A stretch of DNA of 64,000 bases, taken from assembly GCA_029264305.1 (NCBI GenBank), contig JARICA010000017.1:153092-217091 (forward strand), read 5' to 3'. The translations under genes were made by a program, and so were the position numbers. Below, piece by piece: positions 8,520-17,121 of this stretch. The first letter of the stretch is position 1. Every line of letters begins with the position of its first letter. Below the pieces are notes generated by a model, which did not search any database, was not told the origin of the DNA, and saw nothing but the letters and a program-made list of their open reading frames with translations. Source of the DNA: Faecalimonas sp. (GTDB taxonomy: Bacteria; Bacillota; Clostridia; Lachnospirales; Lachnospiraceae).

Positions 8520-9833
8520 TTATTCCTTCACCCTTTCACTGCGAAAGAAAATAAATAAAACTGCACTAATTGCCATTAAAATCGGATAGTATAAATATGG
8601 CATAATTTCAAATGGTGTCAACTTTGTCAATGTTGCTGCTGAAAGTAATTGCGCCCCATATGGTATCATTCCCTGGCCTACCGATGTAAATATATCTAAA
8701 AGTGAGGCTGATCGTTTTGGACTAATATGATATTCTTCACAAATTTCTTTTGCTATTGGTCCTGCCATAACTATCGCAACAGTATTATTAGCTGTACATA
8801 CATCAACTAATAGTGCAAGTCCCGCAATTCCCAACTCTCCTCCTCGTCTCCCTTTTATTTTTTTCTTGATTAGATTTAAAACAAACTCTATTCCACCATA
8901 TTCTTTTACTAAAGATACAATACATGCAACTACAATCGAGATAATTGTAATATCATACATTCCCGTTACACCACTAATAGTTTTATCCCCTATCGTTCCC
9001 CCTGAAACAGCTACAAAAACATCACCCAAAGCAATACTTCCTGTTACCACGCCTACAATCAAAGAAAGTATTGTTCCAGTAATCAGTACAACGAAAACAT
9101 TTATTCCTATTAATGCTCCCACAAGTACAACAATATACGGAAGTATTTTCCATGCATTATATGGCAATTCTTTAGCCAAAGTGAATTCTCCCTGTTTTGT
9201 CATAAAAAAGAAGATTGCAATTGTGATAATTGCCGCTGGAAGCACAATAAAGAAATTTGCTTTAAATTTATCTTTCATCTCACACCCCTGTGTCTTTACC
9301 GCTGCAATCGTTGTATCCGAAATCATAGAAAGATTATCCCCAAACATTGCACCACACACAACAGCACCTATACAAATTGCCATCGAAAATCCAGTTTTTT
9401 CACTAATATTAACTGCAATAGGAGCTAGTGTTGCAATTGTTCCCATAGAGGTCCCCATGGACACCGAAATAAAACACCCAATAACAAACAATCCTACTAC
9501 TGCAATATTAGATGGTAAAATTGATAATCCAAAATTCACTGTGCTTTCCGCGCCACCTGCCGCTGTAACCGCACCTGAAAATCCACCTGCGCAAAGAAAA
9601 ATCAAACTCATTGTGATAATATTCTCGTCTCCCACACCTTTCGATATTACTTGCATTTTTTCCCCAAATGTGAGTTTTCTGTTCTGCAAAAACGCTACTA
9701 ATAATGCAATTAAAAATGCTACAATTGCTGGCATAGTGTAAAAATCACCTGTTATGACCCCCGATCCTAAAAAAATAATTAAAAACACAACAATTGGTAA
9801 TAATGCTTTTGCTCTTCCTTTGTTTTTTTCCAT
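8520..9833 (-). CDS. NhaC-family Na+/H+ antiporter-type transporter
   Basis: 437 residues, around eleven hydrophobic segments, with NhaC-family hallmarks such as GTSMGT and GAMFGDNLSMISDT in the centre and VCTANNTVAIV toward the C-terminus. Members exchange Na+ for H+ or, in several Firmicutes, for organic acids and amino acids. It is separated from the upstream trmB-type regulator by a terminator and has its own promoter region containing a long AT-rich inverted repeat. The clustering with ocd- and ilvD-like genes suggests that it may import the substrate of that pathway, which is inference. Confidence 0.8.
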   Translation of the reverse strand: MEKNKGRAKALLPIVVFLIIFLGSGVITGDFYTMPAIVAFLIALLVAFLQNRKLTFGEKMQVISKGVGDENIITMSLIFLCAGGFSGAVTAAGGAESTVNFGLSILPSNIAVVGLFVIGCFISVSMGTSMGTIATLAPIAVNISEKTGFSMAICIGAVVCGAMFGDNLSMISDTTIAAVKTQGCEMKDKFKANFFIVLPAAIITIAIFFFMTKQGEFTLAKELPYNAWKILPYIVVLVGALIGINVFVVLITGTILSLIVGVVTGSIALGDVFVAVSGGTIGDKTISGVTGMYDITIISIVVACIVSLVKEYGGIEFVLNLIKKKIKGRRGGELGIAGLALLVDVCTANNTVAIVMAGPIAKEICEEYHISPKRSASLLDIFTSVGQGMIPYGAQLLSAATLTKLTPFEIMPYLYYPILMAISAVLFIFFRSERVKE

Positions 9834-9909
9834 ATATTTCCCTCCTTATTTCATAAAATAAATTTTTCTTGTCATACAAAAAAATTATACGCACTATCGT
9901 AATTCATAC

Positions 9910-9940
9910 TGATATAAAAAGTCAATATTTTTTTATATCA
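9910..9940 (-). promoter_or_regulatory. Inverted repeat over the -35 region of the antiporter gene
   Basis: Two perfect 11-base arms (TGATATAAAAA at 9910-9920, TTTTTATATCA at 9930-9940) are separated by 9 bases. The minus-strand TTGACT (9925-9920), a candidate -35 box, lies inside the repeat. This is the expected geometry of a repressor operator, with the adjacent TrmB-family protein as the obvious candidate. Confidence 0.5.
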
Positions 9941-9947
9941 AACAAAA

Positions 9948-9984
9948 AGAAACTTTAGTCATACTACATACAACTAAAGTTTCT
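9948..9984 (-). terminator. Terminator after the TrmB-type regulator
   Basis: A 12-bp perfect stem (AGAAACTTTAGT / ACTAAAGTTTCT) followed on minus by a T-run, just past the regulator stop at 9990. Confidence 0.75.
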
Positions 9985-9989
9985 TATTT

Positions 9990-10787
9990 TTAAAAAATAT
10001 CTCTAATTTTAATATAATCTTTTCCGAATTCTTCCTGCATTTCTTCTTTAAATTTCCCTACATTTTTATAGAAATACATATCATGACGTACACATTCAGC
10101 CGACATCGCTATCATTGGCTTTGATTTTGTCCAAATAACTTCAGCAACGGTTTCATTAATAATTTGCCCAAAAACAACTTCCTTCTCATCGGAAACTAGC
10201 GTAATAAATCTTCCACCCATTTCCCTTCTCTTTTCAGAGAGCATACCGTGTCTGCTGTAATGTTTAAATGGGATAGTTGAATTTTCATCTTCACTAAAGT
10301 AGACAATCGCAATTCGCACTCCTTTTTTTTCAAGTTCTTTCAATTCTTCTTCAACTTGCGGTAAATCTTCTTCCCAAATTTGAACAAGAAGTTCTTCTTC
10401 TGTATGTTGAATGATATTTCTGCATTTCGCAAATACATTTTTATACTCTCGAATGTGCCAAATATATTCTAAATCTGTAGAAGTTTGATATTTTTTTAGT
10501 TGCAAAGACAATTCTTCTAATGTATCTTTCGTTTCTTTTTGTATTTTCTCAGATACTTCTTCTATCGGAACTGCTAAATATTGATTTGTCCCCTCCCCCT
10601 CACTGAATCGAACAAATCCTTTGGTCACAAGGGTTTCCAAAATATTATAAATTTTGGAGCGAGGAACTCCTGACACTTTGCTCACTTCATATCCTGATGA
10701 ACATCCATATCGTAATAAAGATAAATACGCTTTACTCTCTGCTTCCGTTAAACCAATTTTATTTAATAAGGGAATTACATTTACCAC
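9990..10787 (-). CDS. TrmB-family transcriptional regulator
   Basis: 265 residues from a GTG that overlaps the ilvD-like stop codon (GTGGTAA). The frame stays open further upstream, but only this start puts the typical TrmB N-terminus (VNVIPLLNKIGLTEAES) at residue 1. Residues about 1-70 form the winged helix-turn-helix (YEVSKVSGVPRSKIYNIL), a short coiled coil follows, and residues about 110-265 are the phospholipase D-like effector domain seen in TrmB proteins. TrmB members are sugar- or metabolite-responsive repressors. Translational coupling to the enzyme gene argues that it controls this cluster. Confidence 0.78.
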   Translation of the reverse strand: MVNVIPLLNKIGLTEAESKAYLSLLRYGCSSGYEVSKVSGVPRSKIYNILETLVTKGFVRFSEGEGTNQYLAVPIEEVSEKIQKETKDTLEELSLQLKKYQTSTDLEYIWHIREYKNVFAKCRNIIQHTEEELLVQIWEEDLPQVEEELKELEKKGVRIAIVYFSEDENSTIPFKHYSRHGMLSEKRREMGGRFITLVSDEKEVVFGQIINETVAEVIWTKSKPMIAMSAECVRHDMYFYKNVGKFKEEMQEEFGKDYIKIRDIF

Positions 10788-12427
10788 GGTTGCATTGCAC
10801 CACCCTCTTCTGCTGGACGGCAGTTTCTTGCAAATAAATTCAAACAACCTTTTTGTTCTTTTAGTGGTGGGCATACCCATTTTTCTCTTCGTATCTTTAG
10901 TTCTTCATCAGATACACATAATGTTGCTTCTCCATTTATCGTATCTAAAATAATTTCGTCACCATCTTCTACAAGAGCAATCACTCCTCCATCATATGCT
11001 TCTGGAGAAACATGACCTACAATTGCACCATAATTAAAACCTGAAAATCTTGCATCTGTAATAAGCCCTACACTTGTATGTAAACCTAAACCTATAAGCG
11101 CATCAATACTTAACATAAGTTCTTTCATTCCTGGAGCTCCCTTGCATCCTTCATAACGAATAACAATAATATCTCCAGCAACAATTTTACCACTTTCAAT
11201 TGCTTCAAATGCCATTCTATCTCCGTCAAATACCTTTGCTTTACCCTTGATATATTTTACTTCTTTTGGAACTCCTGTTGGTCTAACAATGGCACCATTT
11301 GGAGCAATATTTCCACGTAACACTTTCAATCCTGGTTCATTAAACAACGGTTTTTCAAAACTATGAATAACTTCATTTGGTTTCGCAGTTAAATGACTTA
11401 AAAATTCTCCTAAAGTAATTCCCGTCATCATTGGAACATCTTTATATAATTTAGATTCAAGCATTTTCAATACATTTGGAACTCCTCCTGCATAATGAAA
11501 ATCTACAACCGTAAACGGACCACTAGGAATAACTGCATTAATACATGGAATTTCTTTTGCATATTTTTCAAAATCTTCCAATGTAACATCAAGACCTAAT
11601 TCATATGCCATTGTTAAAATATGTAACACCGCATTTGTCGAACCAGCTACTGCCATATCAAACATAATGGCATTTAATAAAACTTCTTTTGTAATCAAGT
11701 TTGAAGGTTTTCTTCCTGCTTTTACTAATTCTACCGCATATTTTCCTGCCATTCTTGCTTGACGAAGTTTCTTATTATCAGAAGCTGGAACCGTTGCTGT
11801 TCCTGGCATAACAAGATTAAACACTTCTCCTAACATCTGCATTGTATTAGCTGTCCCCATAGATGGACATGCACCAAATGATGGACAAACTGCTTCTTCT
11901 AATTCATCTAAATATTCTTCTCCTGCTCCTGAAAATCTTGCCACATCTAAATCCGCTTCTACAATGGCTTTTCCACAATGATGTCCTGGTTGCATAGAAC
12001 CTCCTGTAACAACCATAGATGGAATATCAAGTCTTGCTGCTGCAAGATAACATCCTGCAATAATATTATCACAAGAAGCTATCATTACTAATCCATCGAA
12101 ATTATGCACTTTTGTAACAAATTCTACTGACATAGCAACAATATCACGTCCTACTTGCTCGTATTTCAACTCTTCTGCACCATTTGCGATATTTCCACAA
12201 GTTGCAGGAATACCAAATTCCACTGGAACACCACCAGCTTCCCAAATTCCTTGTTTTACTGCCTCAGCAATTTGTCTTAAATGTGCACTTCCTGGAGATC
12301 CTTCCATAAATGAATTTGGTACTCCAATATGTGGTTTTTTACGAATATCCTCATCCGAATATCCTGCCGCTTTCATCATTACTCTTCTATGCGCTGCCTC
12401 TGCACCATTCCAATATTCTTGACTCAT
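10781..12427 (-). CDS. Divergent IlvD/EDD-family dehydratase-like protein
   Basis: 548 residues, full length for the family, which dehydrates dihydroxy acids or sugar acids using an Fe-S cluster and Mg2+. Family landmarks: NSFMEGSPGSAHLR (33-50 region), CPSFGACPSMGTANTM (Cys181, Cys187), GSTNAVLHI, VIRYEGCKGAPGMKE and ARFSG...GHVSPEA with the catalytic-serine segment. Two metal-site motifs differ from canonical IlvD: D-D-G-I-A-M-G becomes T-C-G-N-I-A-N-G (near Cys77), and N-C-D-K becomes S-C-D-N at about 118-121, so the carbamylated lysine is absent. I therefore do not call it ilvD. It follows an ornithine-cyclodeaminase-like gene by 21 bases and overlaps the TrmB gene. A true valine/isoleucine role is unlikely. 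Confidence 0.75.
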   Translation of the reverse strand: MSQEYWNGAEAAHRRVMMKAAGYSDEDIRKKPHIGVPNSFMEGSPGSAHLRQIAEAVKQGIWEAGGVPVEFGIPATCGNIANGAEELKYEQVGRDIVAMSVEFVTKVHNFDGLVMIASCDNIIAGCYLAAARLDIPSMVVTGGSMQPGHHCGKAIVEADLDVARFSGAGEEYLDELEEAVCPSFGACPSMGTANTMQMLGEVFNLVMPGTATVPASDNKKLRQARMAGKYAVELVKAGRKPSNLITKEVLLNAIMFDMAVAGSTNAVLHILTMAYELGLDVTLEDFEKYAKEIPCINAVIPSGPFTVVDFHYAGGVPNVLKMLESKLYKDVPMMTGITLGEFLSHLTAKPNEVIHSFEKPLFNEPGLKVLRGNIAPNGAIVRPTGVPKEVKYIKGKAKVFDGDRMAFEAIESGKIVAGDIIVIRYEGCKGAPGMKELMLSIDALIGLGLHTSVGLITDARFSGFNYGAIVGHVSPEAYDGGVIALVEDGDEIILDTINGEATLCVSDEELKIRREKWVCPPLKEQKGCLNLFARNCRPAEEGGAMQPW

Positions 12428-12448
12428 TTTTTTCTTCCTCCTTATATG

Positions 12449-13438
12449 TTACGAGTTCCACTCTGTTCCAATCTTTTGTTCAACCGCCTTATCATAAATA
12501 CGTTTTGCCGTAACAAGATCTTGTGTTCCTATTCCTACAGTTTTAAATACAATGATTTCTTCTTCTGATTCTCGTCCAACTACTTTTCCAAGAAGAACAT
12601 CCCCTAAATCTCCAGTGAAATCTTCTTTCGTGATTAGTCCATCTTCTAATGGAATAAGAATATCTCCTGCTTCTGATAAAACAGCTTCTTCTGAGTCAAA
12701 ATAAATTTTTCCTGCTCTTTGTAAAATAGAAGGATCCATTTCTTGCATATGTGGTTGATAAGAACCAACACAGCTTACTGTTGCTCCCTTTTTTACCTTT
12801 TTCCCATCAAACACAGGTTTAGAAGATGGTGTGACTGTTACAATCATATCCGCATCTTCAATTGCTTCATCAGAACTCTTTGCTGCAAGAATCGTTGTTC
12901 CATACGATGCAAGTTCTTTGTTCATTCTATTCACAAAATCTTCTGTCCTTTGCAAATTAATATCATATACTTTTACTTCTTCTAACTTTCTTACTGCAAG
13001 CATAGCTTCTAACTGTGTTGCTGCCTGTCCGCCTGTTCCAATCAACGCTCCTTTTTTTGCAGATTTATTTGCTAAAATGTCAAACGCTGCTCCTGATGCT
13101 GCTCCTGTACGAAGTTGTGTTACATATGTTCCGTCTAAAACAGAAATAACCACTCCCGTTGTTCCGTCAATCAACAATACTTGTGCTGGAGTTGTTGGTA
13201 TTCCTTTTTCTATATTTTTAGGAAATACATTTACAATTTTAATAGCAGAACACTCTAAGTCTTCTACATAAGAAGGCATAAATAAAAACGCTCCTTCATG
13301 TTTTGGCGCTCCAATATTTGTACGAAGAGGCACCACGCTTTTCCCTTCTGAAAAAATGGAAAACGCTTCTTTATCCGCTTCAATGGCCTCTTGCATTGTA
13401 AATACTTTTCGAATATCTTCTTTTGAAAGCAATAACAT
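12449..13438 (-). CDS. Ornithine cyclodeaminase / mu-crystallin family protein
   Basis: 329 residues, the normal length for this NAD(P)-dependent family, which includes ornithine cyclodeaminase, alanine dehydrogenase and cyclic imine (ketimine, pyrroline-2-carboxylate) reductases. Seen are LRTGAASG near residue 110, the dinucleotide motif GALIGTGGQA near 130-140, and a C-terminal SCVGSYQPHMQEMD segment. It is the first gene of the cluster, with an AAAGGAGG site and its own promoter plus operator-like repeat. The partner IlvD-like enzyme suggests a pathway that ends in, or passes through, an imino or keto acid. The exact substrate cannot be told. Confidence 0.82.
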   Translation of the reverse strand: MLLLSKEDIRKVFTMQEAIEADKEAFSIFSEGKSVVPLRTNIGAPKHEGAFLFMPSYVEDLECSAIKIVNVFPKNIEKGIPTTPAQVLLIDGTTGVVISVLDGTYVTQLRTGAASGAAFDILANKSAKKGALIGTGGQAATQLEAMLAVRKLEEVKVYDINLQRTEDFVNRMNKELASYGTTILAAKSSDEAIEDADMIVTVTPSSKPVFDGKKVKKGATVSCVGSYQPHMQEMDPSILQRAGKIYFDSEEAVLSEAGDILIPLEDGLITKEDFTGDLGDVLLGKVVGRESEEEIIVFKTVGIGTQDLVTAKRIYDKAVEQKIGTEWNS

Positions 13439-13459
13439 ACTTTTCCTCCTTTAAAATAG

Positions 13460-13507
13460 TAGTTCCTTTTGGTAACTATTATATTATTTCTGTCATCGCT
13501 TTGTCAA
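13460..13507 (-). promoter_or_regulatory. Promoter and operator-like repeat of the ocd-ilvD-trmB operon
   Basis: TTGACA (13507-13502), 18-base spacer, TATAAT (13483-13478). Immediately downstream lies an imperfect inverted repeat (TAGTTACC-AAAA-GGAACTA, 13478-13460) that would cover the transcription start. Confidence 0.65.
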
Positions 13508-13512
13508 TCTCC

Positions 13513-15453
13513 TTAGACTAAATTATTCTTTTTTCGTTTATACAACCGATAGCTATTTAGTAGACTTGCTATTGCAAAAAGAAGAATCACGCTATACATT
13601 CCTAATTTGCTATCATCTCCTGTCTTTACTTCTTTTGGTTTAATTACTGTTTGCTCTTTTTGATTTTCTACGGAAAGATTCTCCGTAATGATAGGATTTT
13701 GTTTCCCTTGAGATTTTAAATGTATTTCATAAGACTTGTCCGGAAGTATATATCCATCCGGTGCTTTGACTTCTTTTACAAGATATGTTCCAAGATATAA
13801 TTCTTTACTTTCAGCAATACCGTTTTGGGTTTCTATTTTATCAACGGTTTCTCCTTTTTTTATCAACACACTGCCATCTGCTGCTTGTATTTCTTCTTTC
13901 GCAATAATTTCAAAAACGGCTCCATCCAATAACTTTTTCGTTTCTTTATCCTTTTTTTCAATTCGAATTTTTCCTTTAATCATCTCATTTTCCAATGTAT
14001 ATGTCAAAGTTACATTTTCTTGATGAATAGCTATATCAAACGGAGAAATCGGAATATATCCATCTGGATATTTGGTTTCTTCTAGTGTATATATTCCATA
14101 GACAAGGTTCCCTCTAACACTGCTCTCACTTTTCGTCGTCGCAAAACCTTTCTCGTCCGTTTTAATAATTGTTTGTTCTCCAGTTTTTTTATTCGTTAAT
14201 GTAAATTCCACATCCGGCATTGGTCTTCCTTCACTAACTTTCCTAATTTCTACATCGCCTCGAATAATGCTTTCTTTTGAATTTACTTTTGCATAAAGCG
14301 TATTATCCTCAGAAGGAATCGTCACTGTATGTAACACTTCATCAAGATTATACCCTTCAGGAGCTTTTATTTCACGCACATAATATGTTCCCGCAGGTAA
14401 TTCCTTTGAAAATGCGCGTCCTTCTTCATTTATTTTCAGTAATTGTATTTTTTCCATTGATTCTGATAACAATTCATATTCAGCTCCCAAAAAAACACTA
14501 TTTGGTAATTGCGTTTCTGCATCCGTTTTGATAATTTCTATCTGCCCTTTTTCTGTTTTTACTTTTAACCACCCTTCTACCGAACTTTTCACCCCTTGTG
14601 GATTATATGCAATTGCTTTTTGATATTCTGCACCTCCTGCACCATAAATTAAATACGGTCGTGTACCTCTCTGTTCATCTACCCGTTTTATTTCAACTTC
14701 TTGTTGGCTAAATAAATCCTTTTCTGTAAATAAACAGTATTCCTTCTTTTCTGAATCAACACTTTCTAATTTCAATGAAGAATTTCCTACAATTTGTAAT
14801 TTACAATCCACGTTGTTTTCATCTGTTAAAAATATCTCGTAACGTTTCTTTTCTATATTCCATGCTAATGTATGGGTTTCCATATTTTCTTTTTTATTAC
14901 TCAAAAAGCTTGGCAATTTCCCCACATTACTAATTTTACGATTCAATTCATCGTAAAATGCTAAACCATCTGATGCCTTTTTTAAGGAATGACTATACTC
15001 TTCCATAGCTTTACGCGCTTTTGCTGTTCCATGAACGCCCTCTACAATATTCCAAACCGTTACTTGTGTTGCTGCATATTGTGCTTTTTGTTTATCTGTT
15101 GGTGTCTCCGTTACTGTTTGATAACCAAATTCGATTGCGGCCTTTAATTGCTCATTCTGTTTTTCTGATAAGACTTGTAGCGGTTTATTTACTGGAAGTT
15201 TCTTTCCGAAATCCATACAATACCCTATTCTTTTTAAACCACCTTCTTGAACAAAAAACATAACTCCAAATGTTCCTCGACTTTCTTTTCCATACTGCGT
15301 AATCTTATACGGACTTGTTGTAATTCTAATCATCTTAGGAATAGATACTTTCCCTTTATCCTGTGCATGAGCAACTTTTTGATATGACAGAAAAGAAATC
15401 ATCATACAAAACAATAGTACTACACTTGTTACCTCTTTTTTCACTTTTTGCAA
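13513..15453 (-). CDS. Thioester-domain / SpaA-repeat surface adhesin
   Basis: 646 residues from a TTG start with AAGGAGG nine bases upstream. A signal peptide (about 1-30, ending AHA) is followed by a thioester domain: Cys79 in GYCMDFG and Gln130 in AATQVTVW are the pair that forms the internal thioester in this adhesin class. Three SpaA/Cna_B-type domains follow (about 305-385, 395-485, 490-590), each ending in a YTLEE/YYVREIKAPEGY-like strand. The C-terminus has VKTGD, a hydrophobic helix and a basic tail (YKRKK): a sortase-type sorting signal with VKTGD replacing LPxTG. It is predicted to be cell-wall anchored and to bind host or surface targets covalently. No sortase gene lies nearby. 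Confidence 0.8.
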   Translation of the reverse strand: MQKVKKEVTSVVLLFCMMISFLSYQKVAHAQDKGKVSIPKMIRITTSPYKITQYGKESRGTFGVMFFVQEGGLKRIGYCMDFGKKLPVNKPLQVLSEKQNEQLKAAIEFGYQTVTETPTDKQKAQYAATQVTVWNIVEGVHGTAKARKAMEEYSHSLKKASDGLAFYDELNRKISNVGKLPSFLSNKKENMETHTLAWNIEKKRYEIFLTDENNVDCKLQIVGNSSLKLESVDSEKKEYCLFTEKDLFSQQEVEIKRVDEQRGTRPYLIYGAGGAEYQKAIAYNPQGVKSSVEGWLKVKTEKGQIEIIKTDAETQLPNSVFLGAEYELLSESMEKIQLLKINEEGRAFSKELPAGTYYVREIKAPEGYNLDEVLHTVTIPSEDNTLYAKVNSKESIIRGDVEIRKVSEGRPMPDVEFTLTNKKTGEQTIIKTDEKGFATTKSESSVRGNLVYGIYTLEETKYPDGYIPISPFDIAIHQENVTLTYTLENEMIKGKIRIEKKDKETKKLLDGAVFEIIAKEEIQAADGSVLIKKGETVDKIETQNGIAESKELYLGTYLVKEVKAPDGYILPDKSYEIHLKSQGKQNPIITENLSVENQKEQTVIKPKEVKTGDDSKLGMYSVILLFAIASLLNSYRLYKRKKNNLV

Positions 15454-15594
15454 TGAATATAAACCTCCTTGTTTAATAAACTGTTTTATTGTTAAATAAA
15501 TTTAAAATAAAATTAATTAAGCCTCCTTTCTGATATAAAATTGTTCTCGTTTTGAATACTTGGGAAGATTATCCCTCTGAATATTTGATATGTA

Positions 15595-15623
15595 ATTAGA
15601 CGAGCAAATAAATCATATGTCAA
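15595..15623 (-). promoter_or_regulatory. Promoter of the adhesin gene
   Basis: TTGACA (15623-15618), 17-base spacer, TCTAAT (15600-15595). A second TTGACA lies 17 bases further upstream (15640-15635). The leader of about 135 bases is AT-rich and carries an additional GGAGG (near 15525) without a start codon. Confidence 0.55.
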
Positions 15624-15661
15624 TTTTTTTCATTTGTCAATAGTTCTTAAATTTTTTGATT

Positions 15662-15715
15662 AAAAACATAAGATAGGAAGGACAGTTCTTACTATCTTTC
15701 CCATCTTATGTTTTT
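15662..15715 (-). terminator. Terminator after the VanZ-domain gene
   Basis: A 13-bp stem (AAAAACATAAGAT / ATCTTATGTTTTT) with a large partly paired loop, overlapping the stop codon at 15714, and T-rich on the minus strand. Confidence 0.7.
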
Positions 15716-17108
15716 ATTGCACTACAGGTATTTTTATTTCATTTTTCTCTCCATTTATTTCACAAGCAAACAAATATACCGGTTGATAATATCCTTTCGA
15801 ATCTATCACATACCGCATTTTGCACTCTTTAACTACAATAGACAATTTATCTGCCCTTCCATACGGATAGTAAAATTGTCCCGAACAAATTTGCTCAAAT
15901 GCTTCCTGCTCACTTATTCCTTCAAATTTTTTATACATTTTACATTGTTTTAACCCGTAATTTAGTTCTATTATTTCCTTTTCTTCACTAACCTTGACAC
16001 TGATTTCCCCTTCTGTCAGATTATTATTTCCCATTACTGGATCTATATTAAAAGTATATATTCCATCCTCTTCACTAAACGTCGCCTTCTCTGGAATAAT
16101 AATATTATATTTTTCAAATACTTTTCGAATTTCTTCTTCGGAAAACTTTGTTTTTATTTCATCATTTTCATCAAACAAACAGCTTAAATTATATGTTCCA
16201 TCCGCATAATATATCCAAAGACTCGTCTGATTCTCTCCATAAAAAATGGCCATATCTTCATAAAAATCATTTCTATCTTTATCTAGTTGAATACCTAATT
16301 TTTGAAAAAGATTTTCTGCAAAATCAGCTGCATCTTCATTACTCCATCTTTTAAATTGATATACTGGAACTTTTTTTACCTCTTTACTATATTTATTGTT
16401 TGACTTTACTTGTAACTTATCCGCATCATAAGTCACAATATATTGTCCTCCTACATTTCCAAGCTCCTTATTATGATACGAAATAAAAATAACCGAAAAA
16501 CCAACCACACAAATTATCAATGGCAACTGTAAAATTGCAACTTTTTTCCACGAAACTTTTTCCTTTTTATATTTCTTGAGCACCATACCAATAAACGCAT
16601 AAATACCATAACCGATCATCATTCCTACTGTATTGTGTAGTATATCATCCAATTCAAAAATTCCTCTTTTTTGAAACAATTGAACTGCTTCTATGCATAA
16701 TGTAAATAAAAATCCTGCCAAATAAGTTTTCCAAAAATTTCTAAAAAATTTAATCATAAATGGTAGTAAGATTCCAAAAGGTACAAACATACACACATTT
16801 AAAATAATATTTCTCCATGCGGTTAAAGAAAAATTTATCCATGCATCACGATAAGAATAAAATAATGGTAATATACTTCGGTTATTCGTTATACTTGCTC
16901 TACTAAATATTGTTGCTCCAAGTACAATTATTGTGTAACTCCCCAATAAAATCCATCCAAAAATTCTACTGAATTTCAATTTCTTATTCCCCTTAAGCAA
17001 AAATTTATATACCACCAACACAAGTGCTAAAAGAACTGAAATTCCAATTGCTCCTAAAACAAAATATTCTTCTGCCATTGAAATTAAACTTGCTATTCTC
17101 ATATTCAC
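15714..17108 (-). CDS. VanZ-family membrane protein with large C-terminal domain
   Basis: 464 residues. The N-terminal half is a VanZ-like membrane domain with about five helices (roughly 15-210), including NIILNVCMFVPFGILLP and the charged FELDDILHNTVGMMIGYGI segment typical of VanZ. A final helix near 195-215 leads into a soluble region of about 250 residues, predicted extracytoplasmic, rich in beta strands and charged residues, that I do not recognise. Plain VanZ proteins are about 150-200 residues; VanZ is linked to teicoplanin resistance, but most homologues have no known role. It ends 13 bases after the start region of the CmpB-type gene's stop, so the two are likely co-transcribed. Confidence 0.75.
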   Translation of the reverse strand: MNMRIASLISMAEEYFVLGAIGISVLLALVLVVYKFLLKGNKKLKFSRIFGWILLGSYTIIVLGATIFSRASITNNRSILPLFYSYRDAWINFSLTAWRNIILNVCMFVPFGILLPFMIKFFRNFWKTYLAGFLFTLCIEAVQLFQKRGIFELDDILHNTVGMMIGYGIYAFIGMVLKKYKKEKVSWKKVAILQLPLIICVVGFSVIFISYHNKELGNVGGQYIVTYDADKLQVKSNNKYSKEVKKVPVYQFKRWSNEDAADFAENLFQKLGIQLDKDRNDFYEDMAIFYGENQTSLWIYYADGTYNLSCLFDENDEIKTKFSEEEIRKVFEKYNIIIPEKATFSEEDGIYTFNIDPVMGNNNLTEGEISVKVSEEKEIIELNYGLKQCKMYKKFEGISEQEAFEQICSGQFYYPYGRADKLSIVVKECKMRYVIDSKGYYQPVYLFACEINGEKNEIKIPVVQ

Positions 17109-17121
17109 TTTCCTTTTTTAT

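Noticed and set aside
8866..9741. 291-residue open frame on plus opposite the NhaC-type gene
   Set aside because: It is the antisense of a clear transporter gene. The Ile/Thr/Pro-rich composition is what complementary reading of a hydrophobic gene produces, and no start signal precedes it.
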